A stretch of DNA of 64,000 nucleotides from Desulfosporosinus sp. (GCA_031292055.1 JARLHV010000123.1:1-64000); one strand, 5' to 3'; positions 48,918 through 59,504 are shown, counted from the stretch's first letter. The notes: a model not told the origin generated them from the sequence alone. Program-made: numbers and translations.

Positions 48918-50524
48918 AAATTAAGCTAAAGTCATTGTTAAAAAGGAGTCTTAGTTTTACTGGGAAAAAAAGGCTAATAAAGGTTGGCCAAACCCCGCTG
49001 GAAAAACACCCACTTTCAGCTTCTCTCGAACAGAATCTAACAGAACTACAGAAAATATTTGATTTGTGTGCAGACGTGGTCTTTAGAAAGTTCACGCTTA
49101 ATTGTGAGCCGCCTATAAATGCAGTGGCAGTATTTGCTGATACTTTGATTGATGTAAAAAGCGGTAGTGAGACTATTCTCAAAGTCATTATGCAAGAGAC
49201 CACCTCTTTGCCAGAGAATGTACGGATTACAAAATCCAATGCCATTCAAATTCTTAATGAGCGCTTGTTGACGGCAATGAACACAAAAATTACCAGAGAC
49301 TTTCTCGAATTGGCAGATTTCGTCCTTACCGGAAGAGTTGCGATCGTAATTGATGGTTCGTCCAGTGTCCTAACTTGTTACGTCGGCGGCTCTCCAGGTA
49401 GGATAATTGAGGAACCGATCACTGAACCGGTCGTAAGAGGTCCCAGAGATGGCTTTGTCGAGGATTATAAAATCAATTTATCCTTAATACGCAGGCGAAT
49501 AAAATCCAGTCGGCTAAAAGTTGAGTTGCTTGAAGTTGGAGCTATTAGCAAAACTGTAGTTGCCCTCTGTTACATAAAGGGTATTGTCGAAGACAGCTTA
49601 ATCGAAGAGGTCAAGACTAGAATTAACAGGATAAGGATGGATGTAGTCAACGGAAGTGGGACTATAGAAGAAATGATAACGGACCAGCCATTAAGTTTAT
49701 TTCCGTTGGTTGAGTACACGGAACGCCCTGACAAGGTAGCCGGCTCTTTGGCGGAGGGTAAGGTCGCAATTTTTGTCGATAACACACCAATGACACTTAT
49801 AGCTCCTACAACCTTTATCTCTCTGTTGCAAGCCAGTGAGGATTACGACAATGCATTTATCTATGCTTCTTTTGTGCGGCTGATACGGGTTGTGTCTCTA
49901 CATATTGCGCTATTGCTACCAGCTATAACCGTAGCAATAATGACCTTTCATCAGGAAATTATCCCAGATAAACTTATGGGTGTCGTATTAACCTCAAGGA
50001 AGGAATTACCTTTTCCTATAGTTGTAGAAGTACTATTTATGGAGATGTTTTTTGAGATTTTACGAGAAGCTGGGGTAAGGTTACCTAGAACCATCGGACA
50101 ATCTGTCAGTATTGTCGGCGGCTTAGTTATAGGCCAAGCTTCAGTGAATGCGGGTTTTGTTGGCTACATAGCGGTGATTGTTGTAGCCCTAACTGCAGTG
50201 GCATCATTTGCTATACCTAATTATGCTGCGGGAACTGCAATTCGCATTTTAAGATTTGGTCTTATTATATTAGCTTCTATAATGGGTGGAGTTGGAATTA
50301 TGATGGGGTTGATGTTTATTTTATTCTATCTTTGTGGAGTGCGCTCATTTGGAGTACCCTATTTGTCACCGATTGCACCGTTGATTCCTAGGGATTTGAA
50401 AGATACTTTTATCCGTGTCCCTTGGTGGGCTATGCTAACCCGTCCAACCTTTACAGGGACAAAAGAGCTGGTCAGGATGGATACCAATCAAGGGTCGACT
50501 AAGCCGAATAAAGGAAAGGAGTAA
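48914..50524 (+). CDS. gerAA: Spore germination protein GerA family (GerAA/GerKA)
   Basis: 536 residues with a TTG start inside the previous stop (TTGA). A soluble N-terminal region is followed by the GerA core: GRVAIVIDGSSSVLTCYVGG, EPITEPVVRGPRDGFVEDYK and TNISLIRRRI-like NLSLIRRRIKSS. Four or five helices follow (LHIALLLPAITVAIMTFHQE, RLPRTIGQSVSIVGGLVIGQ). It forms the receptor oligomer. It is 1 bp from gerAC. Confidence 0.93.
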   Translation: MKIKLKSLLKRSLSFTGKKRLIKVGQTPLEKHPLSASLEQNLTELQKIFDLCADVVFRKFTLNCEPPINAVAVFADTLIDVKSGSETILKVIMQETTSLPENVRITKSNAIQILNERLLTAMNTKITRDFLELADFVLTGRVAIVIDGSSSVLTCYVGGSPGRIIEEPITEPVVRGPRDGFVEDYKINLSLIRRRIKSSRLKVELLEVGAISKTVVALCYIKGIVEDSLIEEVKTRINRIRMDVVNGSGTIEEMITDQPLSLFPLVEYTERPDKVAGSLAEGKVAIFVDNTPMTLIAPTTFISLLQASEDYDNAFIYASFVRLIRVVSLHIALLLPAITVAIMTFHQEIIPDKLMGVVLTSRKELPFPIVVEVLFMEMFFEILREAGVRLPRTIGQSVSIVGGLVIGQASVNAGFVGYIAVIVVALTAVASFAIPNYAAGTAIRILRFGLIILASIMGGVGIMMGLMFILFYLCGVRSFGVPYLSPIAPLIPRDLKDTFIRVPWWAMLTRPTFTGTKELVRMDTNQGSTKPNKGKE

Positions 50525-50525
50525 C

Positions 50526-51749
50526 ATGGAGCAAAAGGCAAAAAAGTTAAGGTTATTCATTAGAATCGGCATGCCTTTCATTATTCTACAGATGCTTTGT
50601 ATTGGGTGTTGGGATCAAAAACATACTAGAGACCTTGTCATTATTACTGTTTTAGGGTTTGATAGAATAACTGATGAGGATGGTGTGGATAAATGGCAAG
50701 TATCCAGCTTTGTGATGCAGTCAGGAAAGGCGGAGGCGGCAGGTGGGGGCGGCGGCAACGGAACAAGTGAAGTTAAACCGGAACTTGTATGGAGAGGTAA
50801 GGGGTTAACGATCTCAGAGGCAATTTTAGATTTTACCAAAAGGTCTCCCCGGGTTCCTTTTTTTGCAGATACCTCTTCCGTGATCATTGGGGAAAGAGCA
50901 GCCAAAGAAGGGTTATTGCCTATAATTGATTATCTAAATAGACTTAGGGAGTATCGTCCGGGCGCTTTTGTCATGATTTGCAAAGGCAAGGCCAGCTTAC
51001 TATTTGAAGCAGAACCGGAGGTATCCATCTCGGTCTCGAGAGACTTACGAGAGTTAGCCAGAAATACGTCGGGGAGCTCAGGGATTGCTAGAGGGGTTAA
51101 GCTTATGGATTTTACAGCAGATTTATTGAGTACAGACCGAGACCCAGTAGCTCCAGAAATCAGGTTGATTAATCCTAAAGAGAAAAGGGGTGAGGAACTT
51201 GCTGGGCCTCCCAAAGCTGTATTAGTTGAAGGGATAGGAATATTTAAAGACGCTAAATTGGTCGGCTGGTTAGATAAAGAGGACGCTATTGGATATAATT
51301 TGTTAACTGCCAAAATTAATGAAGGGGCTATCACTATTCAGGTGAAGAAAGATGGTAAATGGTTTACATATCTCGTTGAACGATCAACACCTTCACTTAA
51401 AGTGACACTAATTGACGACAAGCTAAATATTAAGGTAGGAATTGAAGTTAAAGGAAGAATAATTGAGGATGATGGAGCGGATCTGGCACCTAGTGAAATC
51501 GATCAAATCGAACATGCTATTTCAGAACAAATTGGACAAATGGTCATGCATGCCATCGAAACTGTTCGAGGAGATGAATCGGATTGTCTGGGCTTTTCAG
51601 AAGAGCTGCACCGCTATAGCCCCAAAGACTGGAAAAAGGTTAAAGCACACTGGAGAGAAACTTTCTTAAATGCCAATGTCGATGTTCAAGTAAATGCTGC
51701 AGTAGAGAATACAGGCAGACTTGGGCAAATGTTGGAGCTACAAAAATGA
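50526..51749 (+). CDS. gerAC: Spore germination lipoprotein (GerAC/GerKC family)
   Basis: 407 residues. The signal ends in CIGC, followed by WDQKHTRDLVIITVLGFDRI, the GerAC start (here W-D-Q instead of the usual W-D-R/S-R-E). The middle has TKRSPRVPFFADTSSVIIGE and the C terminus KDWKKVKAHWRETFLNANVD, matching the family's W-x7-F pattern. An unusual Gly run (AAGGGGGNG) lies near residue 70. It is the third receptor subunit. Confidence 0.92.
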   Translation: MEQKAKKLRLFIRIGMPFIILQMLCIGCWDQKHTRDLVIITVLGFDRITDEDGVDKWQVSSFVMQSGKAEAAGGGGGNGTSEVKPELVWRGKGLTISEAILDFTKRSPRVPFFADTSSVIIGERAAKEGLLPIIDYLNRLREYRPGAFVMICKGKASLLFEAEPEVSISVSRDLRELARNTSGSSGIARGVKLMDFTADLLSTDRDPVAPEIRLINPKEKRGEELAGPPKAVLVEGIGIFKDAKLVGWLDKEDAIGYNLLTAKINEGAITIQVKKDGKWFTYLVERSTPSLKVTLIDDKLNIKVGIEVKGRIIEDDGADLAPSEIDQIEHAISEQIGQMVMHAIETVRGDESDCLGFSEELHRYSPKDWKKVKAHWRETFLNANVDVQVNAAVENTGRLGQMLELQK

Positions 51750-51835
51750 ATATAATATGGTATGATAGACATTGTTCACTTGAGTAAACTCAAAGAAAGC
51801 TGGTTTTACTTATTAACTATTTTAAACGAATAAAA

Positions 51836-53686
51836 GTGATTAATAGTCTTAATATGCTTTGGATAATCCTATTCTTATTAAAAATAAACTATATTTTCCA
51901 TGACTTTGCTACAGTTAACCTTATAAATACGAGTACAGGCCGTATTGACGGCACGCTGGGTATGCTTCTGATACTTTTATCTGTTTCATTTTTGCTTAAA
52001 AGAAACGTCGGAAGAATTTACTTAATAACTTGTGATTTTCTTATGACAGGTTTGTTTTTAGTTGATTTGATATCTTTCAGGTGTTATAACGATATTATAG
52101 GTATACAGACTCTCTCTACGGCTTGGCGATTCCTTCAAGCAACTACAAATTGGTGGGCGTTTCTCAAGCTTGGAGATATCTATTTAGGCGCTGACTTGGT
52201 TGTATTAGTAGTAATAGTTGCTAGGAAAATTTATTTTCCCCTACCTAAAGTAAAATTCTCTTTGCGACTGGTTGTTTTTTTATTAACTCTTTTAATCGGA
52301 AGCAGAGAGGCTTTCCAAGCTTATAAGCTGTTAGAAATTGATCAACCTGGAATTACTAATACATTTTATTCGAAACTTTATATAGCACAAAGTGTCGGGA
52401 ATTTAGAATTTCGGGCTTTGGACGTTATGAGATCAGCTAAGATTAAGCTGAATGCTTCTGCTCCTAATTCCCAAGATACACTGTCTTTAGCTCAATGGCT
52501 TAAGACGAATCATCCAAGTGCTGTAACTACGAATAATCAGTTACTAGGGGTGGCTAAAGGCAAAAATTTAATTGTTTTACAGGTTGAGTCTTTGCAACAA
52601 TTTGTGATAGGAAAAACGATCAACGGTATAGAAATCACGCCGAATTTAAACCGTTTCTTACAACAGAGTTTGTACTTTGAAAATTACTATGGAGAAACAT
52701 GGAATGGTGGAACTTCGGATGCGGCATTTATGTCTAATGCTTCTTTATACCCAGTTTCCAAAGGTAGCGCTTATATTGATTATCCAATGAACCACTATAC
52801 AAGCATCGCCAATACACTCAGTGCCAAAGGGTATCAGACCATTTCTATTGAAGCCACGCCATCAGGATTTTGGGGTAGTGATTTAATGACCCCGGCCTTG
52901 GGATTTAAACACACAATTCATGGGGACGACTTAGTTCAAGATGAGACGATTGGCATGGGGTTAGCTGATCAATCGATGTTGCAGCAAGGTGCAGAACACT
53001 TGGAACAGCTTAAAGAACCCTTTTATTCCATGCTCATCACCTTATCAAGTCATTATCCGTTCGAGATTCCAGAAAAAGATAAAGACATTAATGTCGCTCC
53101 CTATGACAATACTCTTTTTGGCAATTATTTAGAATCTGTACATTATACGGACCAAGCAATTGGAAACTTTCTCGATCGGTTAGCAAAGGATGGCCTGCTT
53201 GAGCACTCAGTCGTTGTAATTTATGGAGATCATCCCGCTCCCTTGGGTACTAACAACCAGGAATTGGCTAAATTCTTAGGTTATGGTCAAAGTGCGATTG
53301 ACGATTATCATTGGCAAGCTATGCAAAAGGTCCCACTGATTGTGCATCTTCCAAGTGGCATAGGCCACGGAACCATCAGCAAAATTAGTGGACAGGTAGA
53401 CTTGTTTCCGACTCTTTTGGGGCTTTGGGGTGAGGATGCGGGACAATATCCCGTCTTGGGGCATGACTTGCTTAACTCTGCAGCACCAGGGTTAGCAATT
53501 TCACGTAACGGTGTTATGTATTATCAAGATCGACTCTATAATATACCGGGAAAAGCAGTCTATGATTTTAAAACAGGTAACCCGCTTCCTTGGTCGGATT
53601 CTGATCCCGCCTTAAGACTATACCAAGACTATCTAAAAAACAGTGACTTGATATTCCAATACGATTTACAATCGAAATTAGGCTGA
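51836..53686 (+). CDS. LTA synthase family sulfatase-like protein
   Basis: 616 residues from GTG 51836. Five N-terminal membrane helices are followed by a sulfatase-fold domain: NLIVLQVESLQQFVIGKTIN, the nucleophile motif WNGGTSDAAFMSN with Thr, LSSHYPFEIP, and VVIYGDHPAPLG with the metal-binding Asp-His. LtaS-type enzymes move glycerol phosphate from phosphatidylglycerol to teichoic acid or glycolipid. Whether this one makes lipoteichoic acid is unknown. It is a single gene with its own terminator. Confidence 0.85.
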   Translation: MINSLNMLWIILFLLKINYIFHDFATVNLINTSTGRIDGTLGMLLILLSVSFLLKRNVGRIYLITCDFLMTGLFLVDLISFRCYNDIIGIQTLSTAWRFLQATTNWWAFLKLGDIYLGADLVVLVVIVARKIYFPLPKVKFSLRLVVFLLTLLIGSREAFQAYKLLEIDQPGITNTFYSKLYIAQSVGNLEFRALDVMRSAKIKLNASAPNSQDTLSLAQWLKTNHPSAVTTNNQLLGVAKGKNLIVLQVESLQQFVIGKTINGIEITPNLNRFLQQSLYFENYYGETWNGGTSDAAFMSNASLYPVSKGSAYIDYPMNHYTSIANTLSAKGYQTISIEATPSGFWGSDLMTPALGFKHTIHGDDLVQDETIGMGLADQSMLQQGAEHLEQLKEPFYSMLITLSSHYPFEIPEKDKDINVAPYDNTLFGNYLESVHYTDQAIGNFLDRLAKDGLLEHSVVVIYGDHPAPLGTNNQELAKFLGYGQSAIDDYHWQAMQKVPLIVHLPSGIGHGTISKISGQVDLFPTLLGLWGEDAGQYPVLGHDLLNSAAPGLAISRNGVMYYQDRLYNIPGKAVYDFKTGNPLPWSDSDPALRLYQDYLKNSDLIFQYDLQSKLG

Positions 53687-53824
53687 ATAATTACCAGTTC
53701 CAGGCCCCGATTTTTGCCTGGAAAGATAATATTTTATCGTTACTTGTTATGAGTCGATGGACAGCGTAACTTTAAATGGCTAAAGCTAAATTAACATGAT
53801 TTTCCTAATAAAAAGGATTAATAG

Positions 53825-53867
53825 AAAAGGCCGCACTTTAATTGACGTTAAAGTGCGGCCTTTTTCG
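53825..53867 (+). terminator. Terminator after the LtaS-like gene
   Basis: AAAGGCCGCACTTTAA pairs with TTAAAGTGCGGCCTTT around TTGACG and ends in a T run. It is one of the strongest hairpins in the window. Confidence 0.9.
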
Positions 53868-54239
53868 ATAGCTCAGACCCCCATGCCGCTGCGCGGCATC
53901 ACTGAGGAGGCCTTCTCCGTTGATAAGAATTAGTTATTGTAGAGCAGTAGGCCATCATTACAAGTTTGGTGTTAGTGGAATAGATTTCTTAAGCAAAATG
54001 GTGATCGACATAAAAGGTGAATAGATAGGGTTATTAATTTACTATTCAGTTATCAGTTGCACTTCCAGCCAGTAGCTTTTAGAGTAATTCCAGATGCTGA
54101 AACCTTGACACAATCTTAAGAAAAAGAGTGCTTTTCCTTAAGATTGAACGCTTGCCTTATTGAGAAATTAACAAGTATACTAAGACAGTATTCAGTGAAG
54201 AAAAGCCTTCGAAAAACTGGTAGAGGAGTGAAAAACACG
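53868..54239. other. Spacer with dispersed inverted repeat
   Basis: TCAGACCCCCATGCCGC..GCGGCATCACTGA (53877-53908) matches 18558-18592 closely, indicating a small dispersed palindrome. The rest shows no gene and presumably holds the promoter of the RND operon. Confidence 0.45.
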
Positions 54240-56111
54240 ATGATTAAATTTGATGAACGGTCACAAGACCGGTCAATGTCACCAAAATTAGCTGGTTTTT
54301 TGGCAGTAGCACTTATCTGTACCACGGTTACAGGATGTAGCACAGCGAAACAAGCGACGGCCGTAAAACCACCTGCCATCGCGGTAAAGACAGAAAAGAT
54401 CCAGCTCGGCCAGTTGCCAAACGCAGATAGCTTTCTTGGTAGTGTCACTCCTTACATACAAACCTCCTTATCCCCTGCGACTTCAGGAACCCTGAAGGTT
54501 GTGAATGTCCGCGCGGGGGATATAGTGCAGCCAGGGCAGGTTTTAGCGAGTATTGACACCAGTGTTCTTCAGGCTCAACTCGATCAGGCAACTGCGAATA
54601 TAAATGTTGCCCAGGCTCAACTTGGTGCCACAGGACAAGGCACAGATAATTCTCTAGCCCAGTCTAAATCTGCTCTCGAAGCATCCCAAACTAATTTAAC
54701 AAATGCTCAATCTGCTGCTCCTGCTACCGTAGCTAGTGCCCAAAAGGCCTTGGTCACCGCTCAGAGTCAGGTGGAAAACGCTAATGTTCAGTACGCAAAT
54801 GGTGTTAAACAAGCTCAAACTGGGCTTGATTCTGCCCAGGCTGCGTTAGATGCCGCTAATACTCAGGCTCAAACCGGACTTGATTCTGCCCAAGCTACTC
54901 TGGATACCGCTAATACTCAAGTTCAAACCGCGCAAGCTAACTTAACGAAAACTCAAGCTGCTTATAATACGGCGAATCAGCAATTGCAGAGGATCCAGCA
55001 AATGGCTCAGTCTGAGAGTGACCCAAGTCTGCTAGCGGCGCAGGCTACTGAGGAACAGTCAGGGATCGCTTTACAAAATGCTCAGAATAATGTAGCGAAC
55101 GGAAACTCTGCTGTAACTAAGGCTCAGGCGGATTTGAATAATACTCAAGCGGGTTTACAAGCTACTGTAACCAAGGCTCAGGCAGCGTTGGTAGCTGCTC
55201 AAGCTACTTTACAGGCCGCTCAAGATTCGAAAGCGGTACAGACGGCCCAAGCACAGGTAAGTCAGGCCCAAGCCGCTCTGGATGCAGCAAACATCACGTC
55301 CGCTAATTCTATTGCTACGGCTCAGGCAAGCGTGGCCCAGTCCCAAACTAATAATCAGACCTTAATTAACAATCCCCAGCTTCAAGTTGGGACGTCTCAG
55401 GTTCAAGCCGCTCAGGCCGGGATGAAGGTTTATCAGGCCCAAATTAGCAATGGTCAGATTACTGCTCCGGTAGGGGGTTATGTGACGGCTGTTAATGCGG
55501 AGGTTGGCCAGTCGGTCGGACCGGGTACCGGCTTTATTACAATCGCTTCGATGGATCCGCTGATAGCTACTGTCGATGTGCCCGTCAATAATATCAGCAA
55601 AATGCAGGTCGGTCAGTCGATGTCGGTTCTTGTCCCTGCAACCCAGGAGACCTTAGAGGGGAAAATTAGCGCAGTTCTTCCGGCACCTGATCCAACCAGT
55701 AAAAAATACTCCGTCAATATTACGCTTACACCGGGGAAGCAACAGGCTCTGCCCGGAATGCCGGTAGAGGCTTTTGCTCAGAATAGTGGCAAACAAGGTA
55801 TTGTAATCCCTGCTGATTGTGTACTGAGTATGCAAAGTGGAGCGATTTCGGTCTTTGTGGTAGAGAACGGAAAAGCTGTTCAGCGAACGGTTCAAGTCGG
55901 AAACATGACCGGGACCCTCTATGAGATAACCAGTGGACTGCAGCCGGGAGATATTGTTGTCACCCAAGGTCAGAACTTGTTGTCTGCAGGTAATCAGGTC
56001 CAAGAAATTAATAGTTCGGAGACGAGCCAAAGTGGAGCACCAGGGCAGGCGACTCCCCCTAGTGGAACTCAACCTAATCAAGGCGCTAAAAAGAGCGCTG
56101 CCAAGAGTTGA
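54240..56111 (+). CDS. RND efflux adaptor (HlyD/MFP family lipoprotein) with extended coiled coil
   Basis: 623 residues from ATG 54240 (AGAGGAG upstream; a longer frame begins at 54144). The signal ends in VTGC. A biotinyl-lipoyl half (TSGTLKVVNVRAGDIVQPGQ) is split by about 300 residues of Ala/Gln/Thr-rich coiled coil. It resumes at GQITAPVGGYVTAVNAEVGQ and continues with beta-barrel and membrane-proximal domains. A unit of about 18 residues (QTGLDSAQA.LD.ANTQ) is tandemly repeated near residues 190-240. The coiled coil is far longer than in typical adaptors (about 380 residues total). It bridges the pump through the thick wall. Confidence 0.88.
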   Translation: MIKFDERSQDRSMSPKLAGFLAVALICTTVTGCSTAKQATAVKPPAIAVKTEKIQLGQLPNADSFLGSVTPYIQTSLSPATSGTLKVVNVRAGDIVQPGQVLASIDTSVLQAQLDQATANINVAQAQLGATGQGTDNSLAQSKSALEASQTNLTNAQSAAPATVASAQKALVTAQSQVENANVQYANGVKQAQTGLDSAQAALDAANTQAQTGLDSAQATLDTANTQVQTAQANLTKTQAAYNTANQQLQRIQQMAQSESDPSLLAAQATEEQSGIALQNAQNNVANGNSAVTKAQADLNNTQAGLQATVTKAQAALVAAQATLQAAQDSKAVQTAQAQVSQAQAALDAANITSANSIATAQASVAQSQTNNQTLINNPQLQVGTSQVQAAQAGMKVYQAQISNGQITAPVGGYVTAVNAEVGQSVGPGTGFITIASMDPLIATVDVPVNNISKMQVGQSMSVLVPATQETLEGKISAVLPAPDPTSKKYSVNITLTPGKQQALPGMPVEAFAQNSGKQGIVIPADCVLSMQSGAISVFVVENGKAVQRTVQVGNMTGTLYEITSGLQPGDIVVTQGQNLLSAGNQVQEINSSETSQSGAPGQATPPSGTQPNQGAKKSAAKS

Positions 56112-56145
56112 GAATGTCTAAACTAAAGGGAAAGGCGGGAGCAGT

Positions 56146-59100
56146 TTGAAAATCGCGGATATATCCATACGTCGCCCTGTTACGATCAGCATGATTATGC
56201 TGGTTGCCATTCTTATCGGGGTTATCGCCATGACGGGGTTACCTCTGGAACTTATGCCGACAATGGATTTGCCGATCGCCTCGGTATCGACATCCTTTCC
56301 CGGAGCAACGCCGTCAGAGGTTGAACAGCAGGTTACAAAACCAATTGAGGAGGTGCTCCAGAGTTTATCTGGAGTGCAGGAGATTGATTCTACGTCAACA
56401 GCAGGTTCTAGCCGAGTAAGGGTAAATTTTAACTATGGTTTGGATATGGGTCAACAGGTGGAAACGATGCGCAGTCTCGTTAACCGCGTTGTTAACAAAT
56501 TACCTACTGATGCGACAACTCCGATCGTCCAACAGTTTGACCCCAGTAGTCAGCCAATTATGTTGATAACGTTATCTGGAGGTAAGACGGTTGCGGATAT
56601 TTCCGACGTAGCTGACAATCTTATTTCCCCTGCTCTTCAGCACGTGGATGGGGTGGCGACAGTCAGCGTGATTGGAGATTTGACTCGCCAGATTACGGTC
56701 GAGGTTGACCCTGCAAAACTTAATTATTACAACTTATCGATAGTACAGATAACTCAAGCGTTATCTGCCGCAAATTATGCCGCGGATGTCGGTCAGGCCC
56801 AACGTGGAACCCAATTAATTCCACTCAAAGTCGATGGACAATTCAGCTCCACTCAAGATTTGCTCAAGGTTCCTTTGAGTTTAGGCAAGACAAGTATCTC
56901 CGTGGGTGATGTCGCCACAGTGAAAGATGGCTTTCAAGATGTTACCCTCATTGCCCAAGTTGATGATAAACCTACGGTGGCTTTTAGTATCCAACAGTCC
57001 AGCGATGCCAATACGGTTAATGTATCCAATGGTGTTCATAAGGCCTTGGACAGCCTAAACAAACAGCTTCCTCAGGGTATGAAAATCACAGTGATTACCG
57101 ATTCGGCCCAGGGGATACTACAGGCGGTACATTTAGTCACGGAACATACACTCTTGGGTTTTATACTGGGAATTATTTTAATGCTTCTGATCTTGCGGAG
57201 TGTACGAACGACAACCGTTATAGCTGTAGCTATTCCAATTTCAGTTTTGACGGCGTTTATTCTGATGTCCGCTTATCATCTGACGATTAATACCATTACT
57301 TTAGGTAGTCTTGGCATTGCCTTAGGCTCTCTGGTGGACTTTTCTGTAGTAGTGCTAGAGAGCATTTTCCGGGCCAGACAGATGGGTTTAGGCCCTAAAG
57401 AGGCGGCTAGTGTGGGAACTAAAGAAGTTGGAACAGCGGTAATGGTGGCTGCAATGGCCCAGATATGCGTCTTTGCACCTTCGTTATTTACCGGTGGAAT
57501 TGCTGGTCAACTTTTTGGGCCGATGGCGCTAACTGTCACCTTCTCGCATATTGTAGCCCTTGTCGTGGCTCTGACTCTCACTCCCATGTTAGCATCCAAG
57601 CTTCTCACCGGAGCGCGTTTCACGCAGGAGGAGACAATCCCGGGCTTGACTGCTCCGTTCCGACTCTGGGCCCCTTTTGATTGGTTCGGACGAGGAATGC
57701 ATGATGTGACAACGGCTTATCAACGGATTTTAGGCTGGAGCCTTAAGCATCGGCTGACAGTGGTTATTTTGGCTTTTGCCCTCTTTGTGTCTATAATTCC
57801 AATTTATAGTCAGATCGGTTCAGAACTTATGCCAACGTCCACGAGCAACCAGATCACAGTATCACTAACGCTTGCTCCAGGCACGGCCCTTGATCAAACG
57901 GCCAAGGTTGTTCAAGAGGTTGAGAACCGGATTCGCCAACATATGAAAAACGTGAGTTCGGTCTATGAACAGATAGGAACTGCATCGGGAGCAAGTCAGG
58001 CCTCAACAAATACTGCTCAGCTTACAGTAACTGTAAATTTAACCGGGAAGCAATCAATTACTCTGCTGGCCAATCAACTTCAGCCGTATATCAGTAATAT
58101 CCCAGGAGCAAAAATAAATGCTGCAGCGGCAGTATTAGGGCGAGGATCATCTGGCGCTCAGGTCGGCGTGGATATTTCCGGGCCAGACTTGAATACTTTG
58201 GCCTTGTTAAGTAATCAGGTCGCTCAAATTATGACTGAGATGCCATCCTTACGGTATGTAGATAACCAACTGGAAACCGGGCAGCCAAGCTATAAATTGA
58301 AGCTTGATCAGGGTAGTCTCGTTCAAAACGGTCTTACGGAGCAGCAGGTTGTTAACGCTTTGCACACTGCGTTTCAAGGAAGTACCGCCAGCACGTTTTA
58401 TCAGGGTGACAATGGTTATAATGTTGTGGTTCAGTATCCGGAAACTTATGCCCAAGATATAACCAAACTAACTCAAGTGACGATCATGAATTCAAATGGT
58501 CAGGCGATTCCTTTGACCCAAGTGGCCACTATGATTCTCTCAAATGAGCCGACGGTTGTTGAACACATTGCTGGAGTACGTAATGTGAGCGTTCAGGCGA
58601 ACGTTTTCGGAACCTCCACAGGACAAGTGCAGGCTGCTTTGACCCAGCGCTTTAAAGCTCTGCAAGTCCCGGCCGGTTACACGCTCGGATTTGGTCAGAA
58701 CGGCCGCAACCAGACCCAGGCCTTTAGTGCGTTGGGTAATGGTTTACTAGCTTCAATCGTTTTAGTCTATATGGTTATGGCAGGCATGTTTGAATCTCTG
58801 CTCACCCCTTTTGTGATTATGTTTTCCTTACCACCAACCTTTGTTGGGGCTATAATTGGTCTCTATTTGACACACAATACTCTGAACATCAACTCTATGA
58901 TGGGCATGGTTATGCTGGTTGGTCTTGTGACCAACAATGCCATTGTGCTCGTGGATTATACGAACCAACTTCGAGCTAAGGGGCAACCTTTGAGTGAGGC
59001 CTTAATGCAGGCGGGATCGATCCGGCTGAGGCCTATTATTCTCACGACAGTCACAAATGTGGCGGCCATGTTGCCACTGCTCATTCTGGGCGGAAGTGGT

Positions 59101-59265
59101 ACAGAGACCCTTTCTTCCATGGCAGCGGTCATTACTTTTGGGCTATCGCTCTCAACTTTAGTAACCCTTGTTCTCGTTCCAGTTATGTATGTAAATATGG
59201 ACAATTTACTGAAAAAAATGCCGGGCAAGAAAAATCAAGCGCCCATCATCCCAGAATCTTTCTAA
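56146..59265 (+). CDS. RND family efflux permease (HAE1/AcrB-type)
   Basis: 1039 residues with a TTG start 34 bp after the adaptor gene. It has twelve helices in two halves with large periplasmic-type loops, LELMPTMDLPIASVSTSFPG at the start and VFGQNGRNQTQ-like porter segments. The second half has GMVMLVGLVTNNAIVLVDYT. In TM4, where proton-relay RND pumps usually have two adjacent Asp, it reads GSLVDFSVVVLES with a single Asp. Substrate unknown; probably lipid, peptide or drug export. Confidence 0.9.
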   Translation: MKIADISIRRPVTISMIMLVAILIGVIAMTGLPLELMPTMDLPIASVSTSFPGATPSEVEQQVTKPIEEVLQSLSGVQEIDSTSTAGSSRVRVNFNYGLDMGQQVETMRSLVNRVVNKLPTDATTPIVQQFDPSSQPIMLITLSGGKTVADISDVADNLISPALQHVDGVATVSVIGDLTRQITVEVDPAKLNYYNLSIVQITQALSAANYAADVGQAQRGTQLIPLKVDGQFSSTQDLLKVPLSLGKTSISVGDVATVKDGFQDVTLIAQVDDKPTVAFSIQQSSDANTVNVSNGVHKALDSLNKQLPQGMKITVITDSAQGILQAVHLVTEHTLLGFILGIILMLLILRSVRTTTVIAVAIPISVLTAFILMSAYHLTINTITLGSLGIALGSLVDFSVVVLESIFRARQMGLGPKEAASVGTKEVGTAVMVAAMAQICVFAPSLFTGGIAGQLFGPMALTVTFSHIVALVVALTLTPMLASKLLTGARFTQEETIPGLTAPFRLWAPFDWFGRGMHDVTTAYQRILGWSLKHRLTVVILAFALFVSIIPIYSQIGSELMPTSTSNQITVSLTLAPGTALDQTAKVVQEVENRIRQHMKNVSSVYEQIGTASGASQASTNTAQLTVTVNLTGKQSITLLANQLQPYISNIPGAKINAAAAVLGRGSSGAQVGVDISGPDLNTLALLSNQVAQIMTEMPSLRYVDNQLETGQPSYKLKLDQGSLVQNGLTEQQVVNALHTAFQGSTASTFYQGDNGYNVVVQYPETYAQDITKLTQVTIMNSNGQAIPLTQVATMILSNEPTVVEHIAGVRNVSVQANVFGTSTGQVQAALTQRFKALQVPAGYTLGFGQNGRNQTQAFSALGNGLLASIVLVYMVMAGMFESLLTPFVIMFSLPPTFVGAIIGLYLTHNTLNINSMMGMVMLVGLVTNNAIVLVDYTNQLRAKGQPLSEALMQAGSIRLRPIILTTVTNVAAMLPLLILGGSGTETLSSMAAVITFGLSLSTLVTLVLVPVMYVNMDNLLKKMPGKKNQAPIIPESF

Positions 59266-59327
59266 GAACCGATGGATTGCAGCTATTAATAGTTAGAAAG
59301 CGGCTTCAACGGCAGATTATCTGTAAA

Positions 59328-59363
59328 AATAGGTTGTCACTGGAAGAGTGACAACCTATTTTT
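59328..59363 (+). terminator. Terminator after the RND operon
   Basis: AATAGGTTGTCAC pairs with GTGACAACCTATT around a 7-nt loop, followed by TTT. It lies about 60 nt after the permease stop. Confidence 0.85.
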
Positions 59364-59504
59364 GTTTAAAAAAGAAGGCCAAGCCTTAAACGAATGAGGA
59401 TATAATCGTTGCTTTAGGTTTAAAAAATTTAACAAGTACCGTTGCCCTTGAATAGTATGGAGAGTTGGAAAGCGTAAATTTTTATCATTCAAGGGGGGGT
59501 ACAA

